From assembly GCA_009767595.1 (NCBI GenBank), contig VSDK01015531.1, positions 349,610-413,609 of the forward strand: a DNA stretch of 64,000 bases, read 5' to 3'. The notes beneath the pieces are model-generated. The model did no database searches and was not told the DNA's origin. It was given only the letters and a program-made list of their open reading frames with translations. The position numbers were made by a program, and so were the translations under genes. The DNA comes from Symbiodinium kawagutii. Its lineage: Eukaryota; Sar; Dinophyceae; Suessiales; Symbiodiniaceae. This document shows, piece by piece, positions 35,803-46,900 of this stretch. Each line of letters starts with the position of its first letter. Position 1 is the first letter of the stretch.

Positions 35803-36160
35803 ATGGCATCTTCGCTCTCCCAGTATTTCCTGAGTCCTGAATATGTTGAGGGGCACGAATTTCGTTTCGAAGAGAATGGCTACTCATGGGTTGAGCCCGA
35901 TGTCGCTGAGCATGAAGGGAACCAGATTCGAGTGTGGAGCTTCGCCTTGGATGTCCGAAGCATCAAAGAAGGAGGCTGTGGAGTCGTAGTCTATCACTAC
36001 ACCAACGAGATGTGTTTCAACCTCATCACCCATCCCAGCAAGGAGAACATTGAGCTTTTGGCATCCAAGAACAAGAACGCCGATTCCAACCATGGTTTGG
36101 GCTTGTATGCGAGCAGCAAGGCTCCCGACCAGTGGAGCTGCCAGGATGAGGCGCACGGGT
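35803..36160 (+). CDS. ART-like YHYT domain exon, copy 2
   Basis: About 119 residues, the same architecture as copy 1: VVVYHYTNE (His65) and GLGLYASSKAPDQW (Tyr102). It differs by about 20 residues and a two-codon insertion before YHYT, with no stop or frameshift. The same G|GTGATTCC donor ends it. The downstream intron carries the large 40-bp satellite. Since the TPR exon is missing from this copy, its product would be only the N-terminal half unless spliced to unrelated exons. Confidence 0.55.
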
Positions 36161-36242
36161 GATTCCTCGCCACTCAGAATTGCCATTGTCTTTATACACG
36201 GTCGCTTAAGCCGTCTTGCCCCTTTGTGCCTCATGTATGCCT

Positions 36243-38150
36243 TAATTTGCCATGCTTTGCCATGCTTTGCCTTGCTTTGCCATGCTTTGCCATGCTTTGC
36301 CTTGCTTTGCCTTGCTTCGCCATGCTTTGCCTTGCTTTGCCATGCTTTGCCTTGCTTTCCCATGCTTTGCCTTGCTTTGCCATGCTTTGCCTTGCTTTCC
36401 CATGCTTTGCCTTGCTTTGCCATGCTTTGCCTTGCTTTCCCATGCTTTGCCTTGCTTTGCCATGCTTTGCCTTGCTTTCCCATGCTTTGCCTTGCTTTGC
36501 CATGCTTTGCCTTGCTTTCCCATGCTTTGCCTTGCTTTGCCATGCTTTGCCTTGCTTTCCCATGCTTTGCCTTGCTTTGCCATGCTTTGCCTTGCTTTCC
36601 CATGCTTTGCCTTGCTTTGCCATGCTTTGCCTTGCTTTCCCATGCTTTGCCTTGCTTTGCCATGCTTTGCCTTGCTTTCCCATGCTTTGCCTTGCTTTGC
36701 CATGCTTTGCCTTGCTTTCCCATGCTTTGCCTTGCTTTGCCATGCTTTGCCTTGCTTTCCCATGCTTTGCCTTGCTTTGCCATGCTTTGCCTTGCTTTCC
36801 CATGCTTTGCCTTGCTTTGCCATGCTTTGCCTTGCTTTCCCATGCTTTGCCTTGCTTTGCCATGCTTTGCCTTGCTTTCCCATGCTTTGCCTTGCTTTGC
36901 CATGCTTTGCCTTGCTTTCCCATGCTTTGCCTTGCTTTGCCATGCTTTGCCTTGCTTTCCCATGCTTTGCCTTGCTTTGCCATGCTTTGCCTTGCTTTCC
37001 CATGCTTTGCCTTGCTTTGCCATGCTTTGCCTTGCTTTCCCATGCTTTGCCTTGCTTTGCCATGCTTTGCCTTGCTTTCCCATGCTTTGCCTTGCTTTGC
37101 CATGCTTTGCCTTGCTTTCCCATGCTTTGCCTTGCTTTGCCATGCTTTGCCTTGCTTTCCCATGCTTTGCCTTGCTTTGCCATGCTTTGCCTTGCTTTCC
37201 CATGCTTTGCCTTGCTTTGCCATGCTTTGCCTTGCTTTCCCATGCTTTGCCTTGCTTTGCCATGCTTTGCCTTGCTTTCCCATGCTTTGCCTTGCTTTGC
37301 CATGCTTTGCCTTGCTTTCCCATGCTTTGCCTTGCTTTGCCATGCTTTGCCTTGCTTTCCCATGCTTTGCCTTGCTTTGCCATGCTTTGCCTTGCTTTCC
37401 CATGCTTTGCCTTGCTTTGCCATGCTTTGCCTTGCTTTCCCATGCTTTGCCTTGCTTTGCCATGCTTTGCCTTGCTTTCCCATGCTTTGCCTTGCTTTGC
37501 CATGCTTTGCCTTGCTTTCCCATGCTTTGCCTTGCTTTGCCATGCTTTGCCTTGCTTTCCCATGCTTTGCCTTGCTTTGCCATGCTTTGCCTTGCTTTCC
37601 CATGCTTTGCCTTGCTTTGCCATGCTTTGCCTTGCTTTCCCATGCTTTGCCTTGCTTTGCCATGCTTTGCCTTGCTTTCCCATGCTTTGCCTTGCTTTGC
37701 CATGCTTTGCCTTGCTTTCCCATGCTTTGCCTTGCTTTGCCATGCTTTGCCTTGCTTTCCCATGCTTTGCCTTGCTTTGCCATGCTTTGCCTTGCTTTCC
37801 CATGCTTTGCCTTGCTTTGCCATGCTTTGCCTTGCTTTCCCATGCTTTGCCTTGCTTTGCCATGCTTTGCCTTGCTTTCCCATGCTTTGCCTTGCTTTGC
37901 CATGCTTTGCCTTGCTTTCCCATGCTTTGCCTTGCTTTGCCATGCTTTGCCTTGCTTTCCCATGCTTTGCCTTGCTTTGCCATGCTTTGCCTTGCTTTCC
38001 CATGCTTTGCCTTGCTTTGCCATGCTTTGCCTTGCTTTCCCATGCTTTGCCTTGCTTTGCCATGCTTTGCCTTGCTTTCCCATGCTTTGCCTTGCTTTGC
38101 CATGCTTTGCCTTGCTTTGCCATGCTTTGCCATGCTTTGCCATGCTTTGC
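36243..38150. repeat. 40-bp satellite, (CATGCTTTGC/CTTGCTTTGC)-based
   Basis: About 1.9 kb of a 40-bp unit made from four 10-bp sub-units (CATGCTTTGC, CTTGCTTTGC, CATGCTTTGC, CTTGCTTTCC). The array is almost perfectly homogeneous from 36350 to 38105 and has looser 10-bp repeats at both ends. All six frames are open because the unit lacks stops, giving spurious proteins of 630-800 residues. It lies in the intron after the YHYT exon of copy 2. Copy 1 has only ATGCCTTGCTTGGCCTCGG there. Confidence 0.97.
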
Positions 38151-38719
38151 CTCTGTGTAGCCCTCCCGGCCCCGATGTCGCCCCTTTTCTTTGCCTTCCA
38201 TTAGCTTTGCTAGGCACCTTGCAGGCTTCCCAGTTTCTATTCCCAGTAGTTAGCGCCTGATATTGTGTCCCTGGACGGTAGCCCCTTGTGCTTTCCGAGC
38301 CTTTCTCTGACATTTGCTTGGCTCCCCCACGTGGCCTTTCCCCCTGTTTGCGATCACCTTAGTTTTGTTTCCTCCATGCTGTTCGCTGGGCCCTTGTGTC
38401 GCTCTTCTACCCCAGCATGGCCCCGTTCTCTTGCTTGTGCGGTCCTGCACTCATTCATGTGTTTGTCAACTTGTTAAAGTTGATTTCCACTTGTTCATCC
38501 ATTTTAGTTTTTATATTCTTTCATGGATTTGTTTGTCAGATTTGTCACTTTAGTGTGAATTCATTTTACTCATTTGAATCTATCAAGTCCTTCATCTATT
38601 GATCCAAGTATCAACTCACTCACGTTTGGTAGGCTGACTTGGGAAATTAGTCAGATTCTGCTAAGGGGAGGAGAACAGGGACACTTTGTTCTTTGTCACT
38701 TCCCTTCCTGCCCGGAGGC

Positions 38720-38950
38720 TCTGATCAACAACTTTTGGCCCCGGCCGCACACATGGGACAAGTGGAGGAAGAAGCAGGGGCTGCAACCCGCAGCTCGCCC
38801 AGAGAAGGCCAGCGCGCAAGAGTTGTTGGAGACGGAGTTGCTGGATTATGTCCGGACGGTGGAAGATCCACAGATGCCACTTGTTCTGAGATGGTTTTTG
38901 AAACACAAGTTTGCGACACTGGTCCATCCCGTGTTTCTACAAACAGCGCC
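38720..38950 (+). CDS. WPRPHTWDKW exon, copy 2
   Basis: After CCCGGAG the frame reads ALINNFWPRPHTWDKWRKKQ then ASAQELLETELLDYVRTVED, and later LRWFLKHKFATLVHPVFL. Third-position differences from copy 1 point to past selection on this frame. The exon runs directly into the heptamer satellite. Confidence 0.55.
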
Positions 38951-38978
38951 AGCAAGGAGAACAACCCCCACCACAACA

Positions 38979-39714
38979 CCAACCACCAACCACCAACCAC
39001 CAACCACCAACCACCAACCACCAACCACCAACCACCAACCACCAACCACCAACCACCAACCACCAACCACCAACCACCAACCACCAACCACCAACCACCA
39101 ACCACCAACCACCAACCACCAACCACCAACCACCAACCACCAACCACCAACCACCAACCACCAACCACCAACCACCAACCACCAACCACCAACCACCAAC
39201 CACCAACCACCAACCACCAACCACCAACCACCAACCACCAACCACCAACCACCAACCACCAACCACCAACCACCAACCACCAACCACCAACCACCAACCA
39301 CCAACCACCAACCACCAACCACCAACCACCAACCACCAACCACCAACCACCAACCACCAACCACCAACCACCAACCACCAACCACCAACCACCAACCACC
39401 AACCACCAACCACCAACCACCAACCACCAACCACCAACCACCAACCACCAACCACCAACCACCAACCACCAACCACCAACCACCAACCACCAACCACCAA
39501 CCACCAACCACCAACCACCAACCACCAACCACCAACCACCAACCACCAACCACCAACCACCAACCACCAACCACCAACCACCAACCACCAACCACCAACC
39601 ACCAACCACCAACCACCAACCACCAACCACCAACCACCAACCACCAACCACCAACCACCAACCACCAACCACCAACCACCAACCACCAACCACCAACCAC
39701 CAACCACCAACCAC
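38979..39714. repeat. (CCACCAA)n heptamer satellite
   Basis: About 105 perfect copies of a 7-bp unit. Because 7 is not a multiple of 3, every plus frame gives the same NHQPPTT heptapeptide and every minus frame WWLVVGG, so long frames here are meaningless. The G-rich strand is TTGGTGG. Confidence 0.97.
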
Positions 39715-39743
39715 AACAACAACAACGACACCACCATCACCAC

Positions 39744-39789
<46 letters not shown>

Positions 39790-39874
39790 CATCATCAACA
39801 ACAACAACAACCACAACAGCAGCAGCAACAACAACAACAACAGGAACAGCAACACCACCACCACCACCGCCGCC

Positions 39875-39906
<32 letters not shown>

Positions 39907-39916
39907 CAACAACAGC

Positions 39917-39966
<50 letters not shown>

Positions 39967-40080
39967 CGCCGACAACACCGACAACACCGACAACAACCAC
40001 AACAACCACAACAACCACAACAACCACAACCACAACAACCACAACAACCACAACAACCACAACAACCACAAAAACAATCA
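39715..40080. repeat. CAA/CAG/CCA trinucleotide repeat tract
   Basis: Imperfect CAACAGCAA, CACCACCAC and CAACCA runs that extend the equivalent shorter tract of copy 1 (22200-22440). Poly-Gln/Asn/Thr frames here are repeat artefacts. Confidence 0.9.
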
Positions 40081-40150
40081 TCAACATCAACAGCAACAAT
40101 CGCGACTACGACGGTATCAGCAACAGGAACAAGACATCACCAGCCCCTGC

Positions 40151-40457
40151 TGATCTTAAGTTGGTGCTATTTGCATACTTATCGATAAGTATATGGTTTT
40201 AATATACTTTTCGTTTTTCTTCCATAAGTTCGCTAAATTCATATACTTAACGGAAACTCATGTTTTCCGACAAACCCTTCCGACAAACCCACCCCTACAA
40301 GGTCCAAAACACTATGGCGCAACAACAACATCCACAACAAAACTGAAACATCAACAAAGCAAACCTCACTATCACCACAACAACCACATCAAAAACAACA
40401 ACGTGAACCAGCAGCTGCAGCAGCAGCAGGCATTTCACACGCCTCCTCAGGAGGTCC
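40151..40457. other. breakpoint and spacer between duplication and minus-strand gene
   Basis: Unique A/T-rich sequence containing the palindrome ACTTATCGATAAGTA near 40177, then C/A-rich sequence up to the stop codon of the minus-strand gene. No gene seen. The two genes are convergent here. Confidence 0.5.
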
Positions 40458-40981
40458 TTAGCCTTCAGGAACCCACCGATCCAAACGCATCAGCCATCGG
40501 CTGAGGATACGGAACTCAAGTAGTGGTCCCTTTGTCACCCTTTGGGCGAGTCTTTTCAGCAAACCTATATGGTCCTCATCCCGGAAGCAGTGGTAGCTGC
40601 GGGCGTTGACTCTTGTCATCGCCATGTTTTCGCCTAGATGGCGTACTGCGTGCAATTTTGCTAAATATTTCCACCTAGTGCCATTGTTCAGTGCAGAAGC
40701 AAGGCCTAAGCGTTGGTATGCACTCAAAAAAGATTTGGTAGCAGCAAAAATCTGATCAGCCTCTGGCTGGCTCAGATACCTACCCCCGCGCTCAATCCTA
40801 TCAAACCATACGGTCAGCGATCTCACAAGACAGGCCGCATTCAACACCTCTCCATTGATGATGTTACTTGCTCTCATTTTGCTCACCTGAGCTGCCATAC
40901 AAACGTCCAGGAAAGCTAGCATGAGCTTGGCATTGTGCGCCTTCAGTGTTAAGCACGGAACTCGGTCTGCGTGAAGGACTC
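40458..40981 (-). CDS. terminal exon of the minus-strand gene
   Basis: After TTACTACAG the exon reads GVLHADRVPCLTLKAHNAK, later RWKYLAKLHAVRHLGENM and YHCFRDEDHIGLLKRLAQ, ending DRWVPEG-stop (TAA at 40460-40458). The N-x-R-x-x-x-CF-x-DED-x-IG pattern is typical of the C-terminus of this dinoflagellate family. Confidence 0.7.
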
Positions 40982-43900
40982 CTGTAGTAATAAAGCCCTG
41001 TGAATGCCTTAGATGCAAAAGAAGTAAAAACATATTTCTAAGCAAACACTCGGACAAACCCATATACAAATGTCCACAAACAATATATGTATGTTTAGTA
41101 ACCAATCTAGTTCATGCACAGGCACCATATAGATACACATGTCCAGGGGTGTTGTACTTGCTTTAAACTTCAGAAAATGTTACTTTCCAAACGGTATGAC
41201 TTGAGCACTCCAAACCATTCACACTCGCCCATCGCCGAAATCGGCTTGATAGCTCGCGTAACTGGTCATCCACAGATCCATCTCCGAAGAAACCTGAGTA
41301 GAAAGAACATGGTTTCTACATGTGCATGGTGTTTTTTCAAATTTCAGCAACAATCTATGGAATCATAGTCAACATGCAGATTTGTTTACATGATCAAAAA
41401 AATAATTCAGGATAACGCAGGCAAGAAACCCAGAGAGTTCAAAAGATCCACAGCTGATCCATTCACATAGGATACCACTCCAAGATTCATGACGTGCATG
41501 CTACACCACTTGATGTGGCTGATGTGAAACCCTTCCAGGCTGAGAATGGGGTGAGGAGTCCTTCAGGGACAGTAAGCCATCAACCTACAACAACCCACAA
41601 CAAATACCAAAACTTGTTCGAAAACAATATTCAACGTCTAGAGCCTGAAACAATTCTGTATTGCATCAGCGGTGGTTCTGCGTCGAAACCCTGTGGTAAT
41701 TTTGCTCCACCTCACGCTGGCAAAGGCGAACAATAAACATGAACAATGTGTCCTTTGTGTGCAACATGTTTCAGGGAACACAAACACAAATGGACCCACA
41801 GTACCCAAAAAAAATAATGTGGGCCAAGCAACCCGTTCACCCCCTTTTTTTTTGCCTTGCAAATGTGGCAAAAATTACCAGCTCCCCAATGAGCGGAAAG
41901 GGTTAGCGCATCGCGTTGCCATTTCCAGTCTCCACGGTGTTCTGTGCAGTATGCTGGTGAGCCTGATTGGAAACAATTCCCCAAATAGTTCATGAAATGT
42001 TTGTTTGATTCATTTGGTTTTAAATATGGTTTTAACAATAATGTCAATATGTCGATGTTGTTTTTACTATCGCACATGTCCCTTGAATATATATGTTGAG
42101 GACACGATATAAAGGTTTTGCAACCCGTGGCCTGAAATAGGGCTGCCAGCATTTTTCATGTGAGCGGCTGGTAATGGAGAACCATCAAAGCTTCTCATCG
42201 GATGAACTCCCGAACTCAAAACCTAGGTGATTATGTTTTCCATTTGGAGGTTGAGCTTCAAATAAAATCAGATTGACTACTAGTATTTCCCTAAAAAAAA
42301 AGTTACGACCCAGTTGTTTCGAATAGACACATTCAAACTCCAACAGATCAATTCCCACACAGGCTGTAGGCTGTAGTCGGGAACAGCAAGCGAGCACCGT
42401 AGAGTGAACAAGGGATACCTGCATAGATCCAAGCCTCGGAAGTGAGGGACCAAGATGAGGTGAACCACATGTCACATGACCTGAAGGTTTGGGGGTAAAC
42501 AGGTGGACTCACAAAAAGAAAAATACTTGTGTTTATTTCTTTATATATCTTTAAAACTGTGACTTTGACAGCTAAGCTGCTTCCTGGCTCGAAAAGCAGA
42601 ACGTTCATCGATATCGCAAGAAGACGCTCTCCAACATGATTTAACGCCCACGGTATTAAAGGAGAACAGGGCAACAACTCCTTTTTTATGCAGTTTTCGG
42701 CTTCAGCTTGCATGGTCAACTGTGACATCTGCGGCACTCATCCTAGCGGGCCCGACGGGTACTGCTCTGGCTGCCGCATTTGCCATCGGCTGCTGAAGGT
42801 CGTGGCCGAGGTCCCATCGAACATCAAGTCCTGGGCAGAGGACCGTGTTCGAATCGTCACAAGCGAGATCCAGGAGGAGTGTCAAAAATTGAAGCTCACC
42901 AAAAGAAAGGAAGAGCAACTGAGGAAGGCTCCTAGAGCAGGGAGCGAAAGCAGGACTCCTAGGGCTGGGAGTGAGCAAGTGAAGAAAGAAGAGGATAAGG
43001 AGGAGTTACCCGTCGCCGAGGCAAAGGTCATCGAGGAAGAAACAGAGGCAGAGAAGACATCCAAGAAAAGAGAAAAGTCGCCATCCAAGAGAAGGAGAAG
43101 ATCCAAGAAAGAGAAAAAGGACAAGCGAAAGGACAGCAGCGCAGGAGAGAAAGAGACTCCGAGAAAAGCAGCCTCCTCAGCTGGGAGGGAAAAAGAGAAA
43201 AAGTCAGCCGAAGGGAGAGAAAAAGGAAGAACAAGTGAGGGGAAAAAAGAAAGAGCCAGTGAGAATACAGTTGAGAAAAAGCCCGAAAGAGCGGAAGAGA
43301 AGAAAGAGCGAAAAAGAGAATCAAGAAGCCCATCAGTGAGAAGAGGCCGTACGGGAGGTGCAAAACTAAGGTCCAGAAGTCCCCTGCCCGGGTCTTCTCG
43401 CCCTCCTGAGCCGAGTAAGTCTCCTAGAAGGGGAGACCGCACACCTACGCCACCTCCTGGTAGGTGGGAGGATTGGTATCACTGGGAAAGAGACAAGAGT
43501 CCTAAATACTGGAAAAACAAAGGCAAGAAAAAGGTGGTTCGCCAGCATTATCGGCGACAGTACAGCTGGTGAGGTAGAAAAAGTTCATGGCACCAAAGAG
43601 GAGGCCAGCAGCAGCTTTGCCTCCTAGAGAGGGGAGGCCAGGAAGGCGACGTCCCGCAGCCGCAGTGGAAGAGGCGGTTGAAGTGAAGAGAAGTGCAGAG
43701 GAGTTATTCGCAGCAGGAGAATCGATTGAAGCCAACAAGGTGCCCCTAGGATGTCTTCAAGAAGGATTGGAAGTCATCGTGACCGGCGCCTACTGGGGAC
43801 TGACATGCATGGTGTCAGGGAAGATCTTGGGCCTTGCAGTGAAGGCCCAAAAGGACATCGAACTTCGTCTTCGAGCAGAAGGGACAGACAACGAGGACCT

Positions 43901-46900
43901 ATTGACTTGGGTATCGCAAAACCGCGAAGAAGGAGTTCGAGTGCATCTATGCGGAGACAGCTGCACCCGGAACATCGAGGCTCACGGCTTTCTCCATGCG
44001 AGCTTCCTGAAGAAGAAGATGGAGAGCGACAGAGGAGGATGGACAGAGAATTTAAGGGAGGAAGTCGACGAGCTTTCGAGGTTGAGGGCACTTGCAGCAG
44101 AGCGAGACGAGAAGGCCAAGGAAAAAGAGAAGAAAGAGAAGAGGGAAGAGAAAGGAGAGTCTTCTTCAAGCACGGATGCCAAGAAGAGCAAGAAAAAGAA
44201 GAAGAAAGAATCAGGCACAAAGGAAAGAGAAAAGAAAAAGAAAAAGAAAAAGAAGGAGGAGAGCAAGAAATGGAAGATATCTCCTCAGAAGGAGCTAGAG
44301 GCGTGCTTCAAAGATACAGGACTGGATCCCGACCCACGCATCCGGTCCAAAGTGAGGAGAAAGGTGAAGAAAAAGATGAAAAAGAAGAGAGAAGGATCCA
44401 GTGGAAGCGAGGGAAGTTCGTCATCCTCAACGGGAAGTTCTTCAAGGGCTGCCAGCGAAGGAGAGGAGGTGTTCCAAGACGAGCACAAAGTTCGTACCAT
44501 CGGCCGTTTGGGGCCGGGCATGTTGACGACCGCAACGGTACGTGCAATGCAGGAGCAGTTGCTGGACGACCAGGGCAATCTTTGGAGCAAAGAGCAGAAG
44601 GAGGTACCAGCTGTGTGCCTCCAATATTTCAGGAACAACCTCCAACGGAAGCTAGCAGGAGGAGCTCTGAGAGAAGGGCTCACTATTTGCTGGAGTCTAG
44701 ACCTCTTACTTCGAGGTCGCATCTCCGAGGCGGCGGATTCACTCAGCCAACGCCTCAAGGCGTTAGAGATGATCGGAAGCGGAGCCTCATGGGGGGTGGC
44801 CCAAAGAGTGGAACTCACCCCCCCAGAAAAAGGATTGCTTTCGACCCGAGCCGAGACCAACCTCGCGGCCAAGGAGAACCTCGCAGAAGCAAAAGTGAGG
44901 CAACAAGCCAAAGGCAAGGAGCGACCCAAAGGAGAGAGTGGAGGAGGCACCCCATGGAAAGGCTACCAGAAGGGCGACGGCAAGAACAAAGGGAAGAGCA
45001 AGAAGGGCGACAAGGAAGAAGGAAAGAAAGGTCCCTCCTAGAACCGGGAGGTGCAGAGAAGAAGGCCTTTGTACAGCAGACAGAGGAAAGGCCAAGACAC
45101 GGGCTCCTAGATCAGGGAGCCATGCCACTCCTACCCCGGGGAGTGATCAATGTGCCTCCTGGTTTCGGGGAGGAATTTTCCAACATCTTTGAACGAGCTG
45201 AGGGTGACCAAGTCCCCACAGCTTCCAGTGAAGCCAGGCTGGAGCCTGCAACTCGTGAGCCTGGAGGGCTCTCAGGTAGCAAAAATGCTACCCAATTCTC
45301 CAGCGTCGATAGTGGAGCATCAGCGGCATTAGCCTTGGCTGACCGGCTGGCTGTTTTGCCAGTGAAATCCTCTGGCCTTAGCAGTGGTGGCAATTCGATG
45401 GCCCACCGTGAGGATGTCACTGCTGAAGACTCAGCTTCGACGCGCAAAAAGAATGGGAAGTCCGAGCTGTTCTCGTCGAAGTCGTGGGGTACAACTGAGG
45501 TTTTAGATTTGAAGGGTCACGATTTTTCATCTGCTATGCCTTTAATAGAGTCTCTACTGATTTCATGTTGTAAGACTCTGAACTTTGAAGTGCGAGGCAA
45601 GGCCAAGCCCACGGGCAATGTCTTTCCTTTGCCCACCAGTATTGACTCGCTAGAAGGTATAGTAGGACAAGATGTGGCTCTTCTTGGTGTTTTGAGATGT
45701 TTGTGTATGGCTCTCAACAACTATGCTGGGGAGGCTCTTGAAGGTCCGGCTCAAGTGAACAAGTTGCACAAGGAACTTCTTCAAGGTCTTTTTGAAGATG
45801 TGAAGGTCACTTTATCTTGGGGGCATGTCTTCAATGATGTGTCCTGGAACTCCTTTTTTCGGTCAAGAGGAGTTGACTATGCTGGTGACGAGGTGGCCAC
45901 GGCTAAGTACACTTCTTGGGACAACTTGAAGAGTGCAATCCCGGCTCAAGTGGGCACTGTTGAGCTTTGTGACCTTTTGGACGGTGGATGTTTGCACTAT
46001 GTTGAGAACTTCACGGATTACTTGCTGGATGAAACTTCTCGAGTTTTTACCAAAGCTCCTAGAGTGATGGTATATGATGACTCATGGGATGCGGTGTGTG
46101 AGGGGCTGATTGCCTCAGGAATCTGTAGGGTGATTTCGGAAGATGACCTTTTCAAGGTGTCAGGTCAGCCCTTGTTAAATGGCCTTTTTGGTGTCGAAAA
46201 AGGTGAGCTTGATGGGCAATTTGAATCCCATCGTCTCATAATGAATTTGATACCTCTCAACAACATTTGCCGGGGCATTCAGGGGGACGTAGCCACTTTG
46301 CCTAGTTGGGCATCGATGGGTCCCATGACTTTAATGCCAACTGAACAGCTGCTGATATCCTCAGAGGATGTGCGCTGCTTCTTTTATATATTTAAAGTCC
46401 CTGAAAGTTGGCACCCGTTTTTAGGTTTCAACAAGGTAGTACCCAGCAGATTCACCAATGGCAAGCCGGGAAAGCACTACTTGTGTGCCACCGTTTTGCC
46501 CATGGGTTTCAAGAACTCTGTCAGTTTAGCTCAAGCTGTTCACCGTTCGGTAGTGGCCAAAGCGTCACAACGTGTCTCAGAGGGACTCTCTGGTGATCAG
46601 GAGCTCAGGAAAGATAGGCCCTTTCCTCGAAGCAACTTTATGTACAGAGTTTATCTTGACAACTATGATGAGCTTGAGAAGTGTGATTCGCATTTAGCAG
46701 GTTTGATCCGAGGAGAGCCAAGCTCAACTATCCTCGCTCTCCGAGCCGAATATGAACATTGGGGGATTCCCCGCCATCCAAAGAAGGCAGTTCAGAGACT
46801 GGACAAAGCTGAGGTTCAAGGAGCCATAGTCAATGGCGTTGATGGCTATGCCATCCCAAAACCGGAGAAGATGCTGAAATATACCCAACTGGCCCTTTTG

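Larger units (their letters stand above)
30785..40150 (+). repeat. segmental duplication, copy 2
   Basis: Diverged copy of 14880-22345 in direct orientation. It is about 1.9 kb longer, accounted for by a 40-bp satellite (36243-38150) and a heptamer satellite (38979-39714) that copy 1 lacks, less one local exon duplication that only copy 1 has. Homology stops after 'acaggaacaagacatcaccag' near 40145, before the positions of the CIPVL and TPR exons, so this copy is 3'-truncated. Confidence 0.85.

Noticed and set aside
36243..38150. CRISPR array
   Set aside because: Contiguous tandem units with no spacers, in a eukaryotic intron.
35884..38313. Six very long open frames of 630-810 residues over the 40-bp satellite
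   Set aside because: The repeat unit lacks stop codons in every frame; the proteins are periodic translations of satellite DNA. Only the part at 35803-36160 has real coding evidence, on the plus strand.
38979..39714. Interstitial telomere
   Set aside because: The unit TTGGTGG is not the TTTAGGG type expected of dinoflagellates and the array is internal.
38574..40202. Long Gln/Asn/Thr/Pro or Trp/Val/Gly-rich frames
   Set aside because: Heptamer and trinucleotide repeats are read identically in all frames; only the exon at 38720-38950 is supported.
42882..44950. Antisense Ser/Leu/Phe-rich frames opposite ORF1 and Gag
   Set aside because: Complement of purine-rich Lys/Glu coding sequence, which lacks stops on the opposite strand.
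43751..45041. N-terminal 430 residues of the long Pol frame
   Set aside because: Arg/Gly/Glu-rich nonsense that overlaps the Gag frame; Gag has the recognisable sequence, so Pol is annotated from 45122.
45300..45330. VDSGAS as an aspartic protease motif in Pol
   Set aside because: No flanking protease fold is visible, and YR elements usually lack a protease; probably chance.
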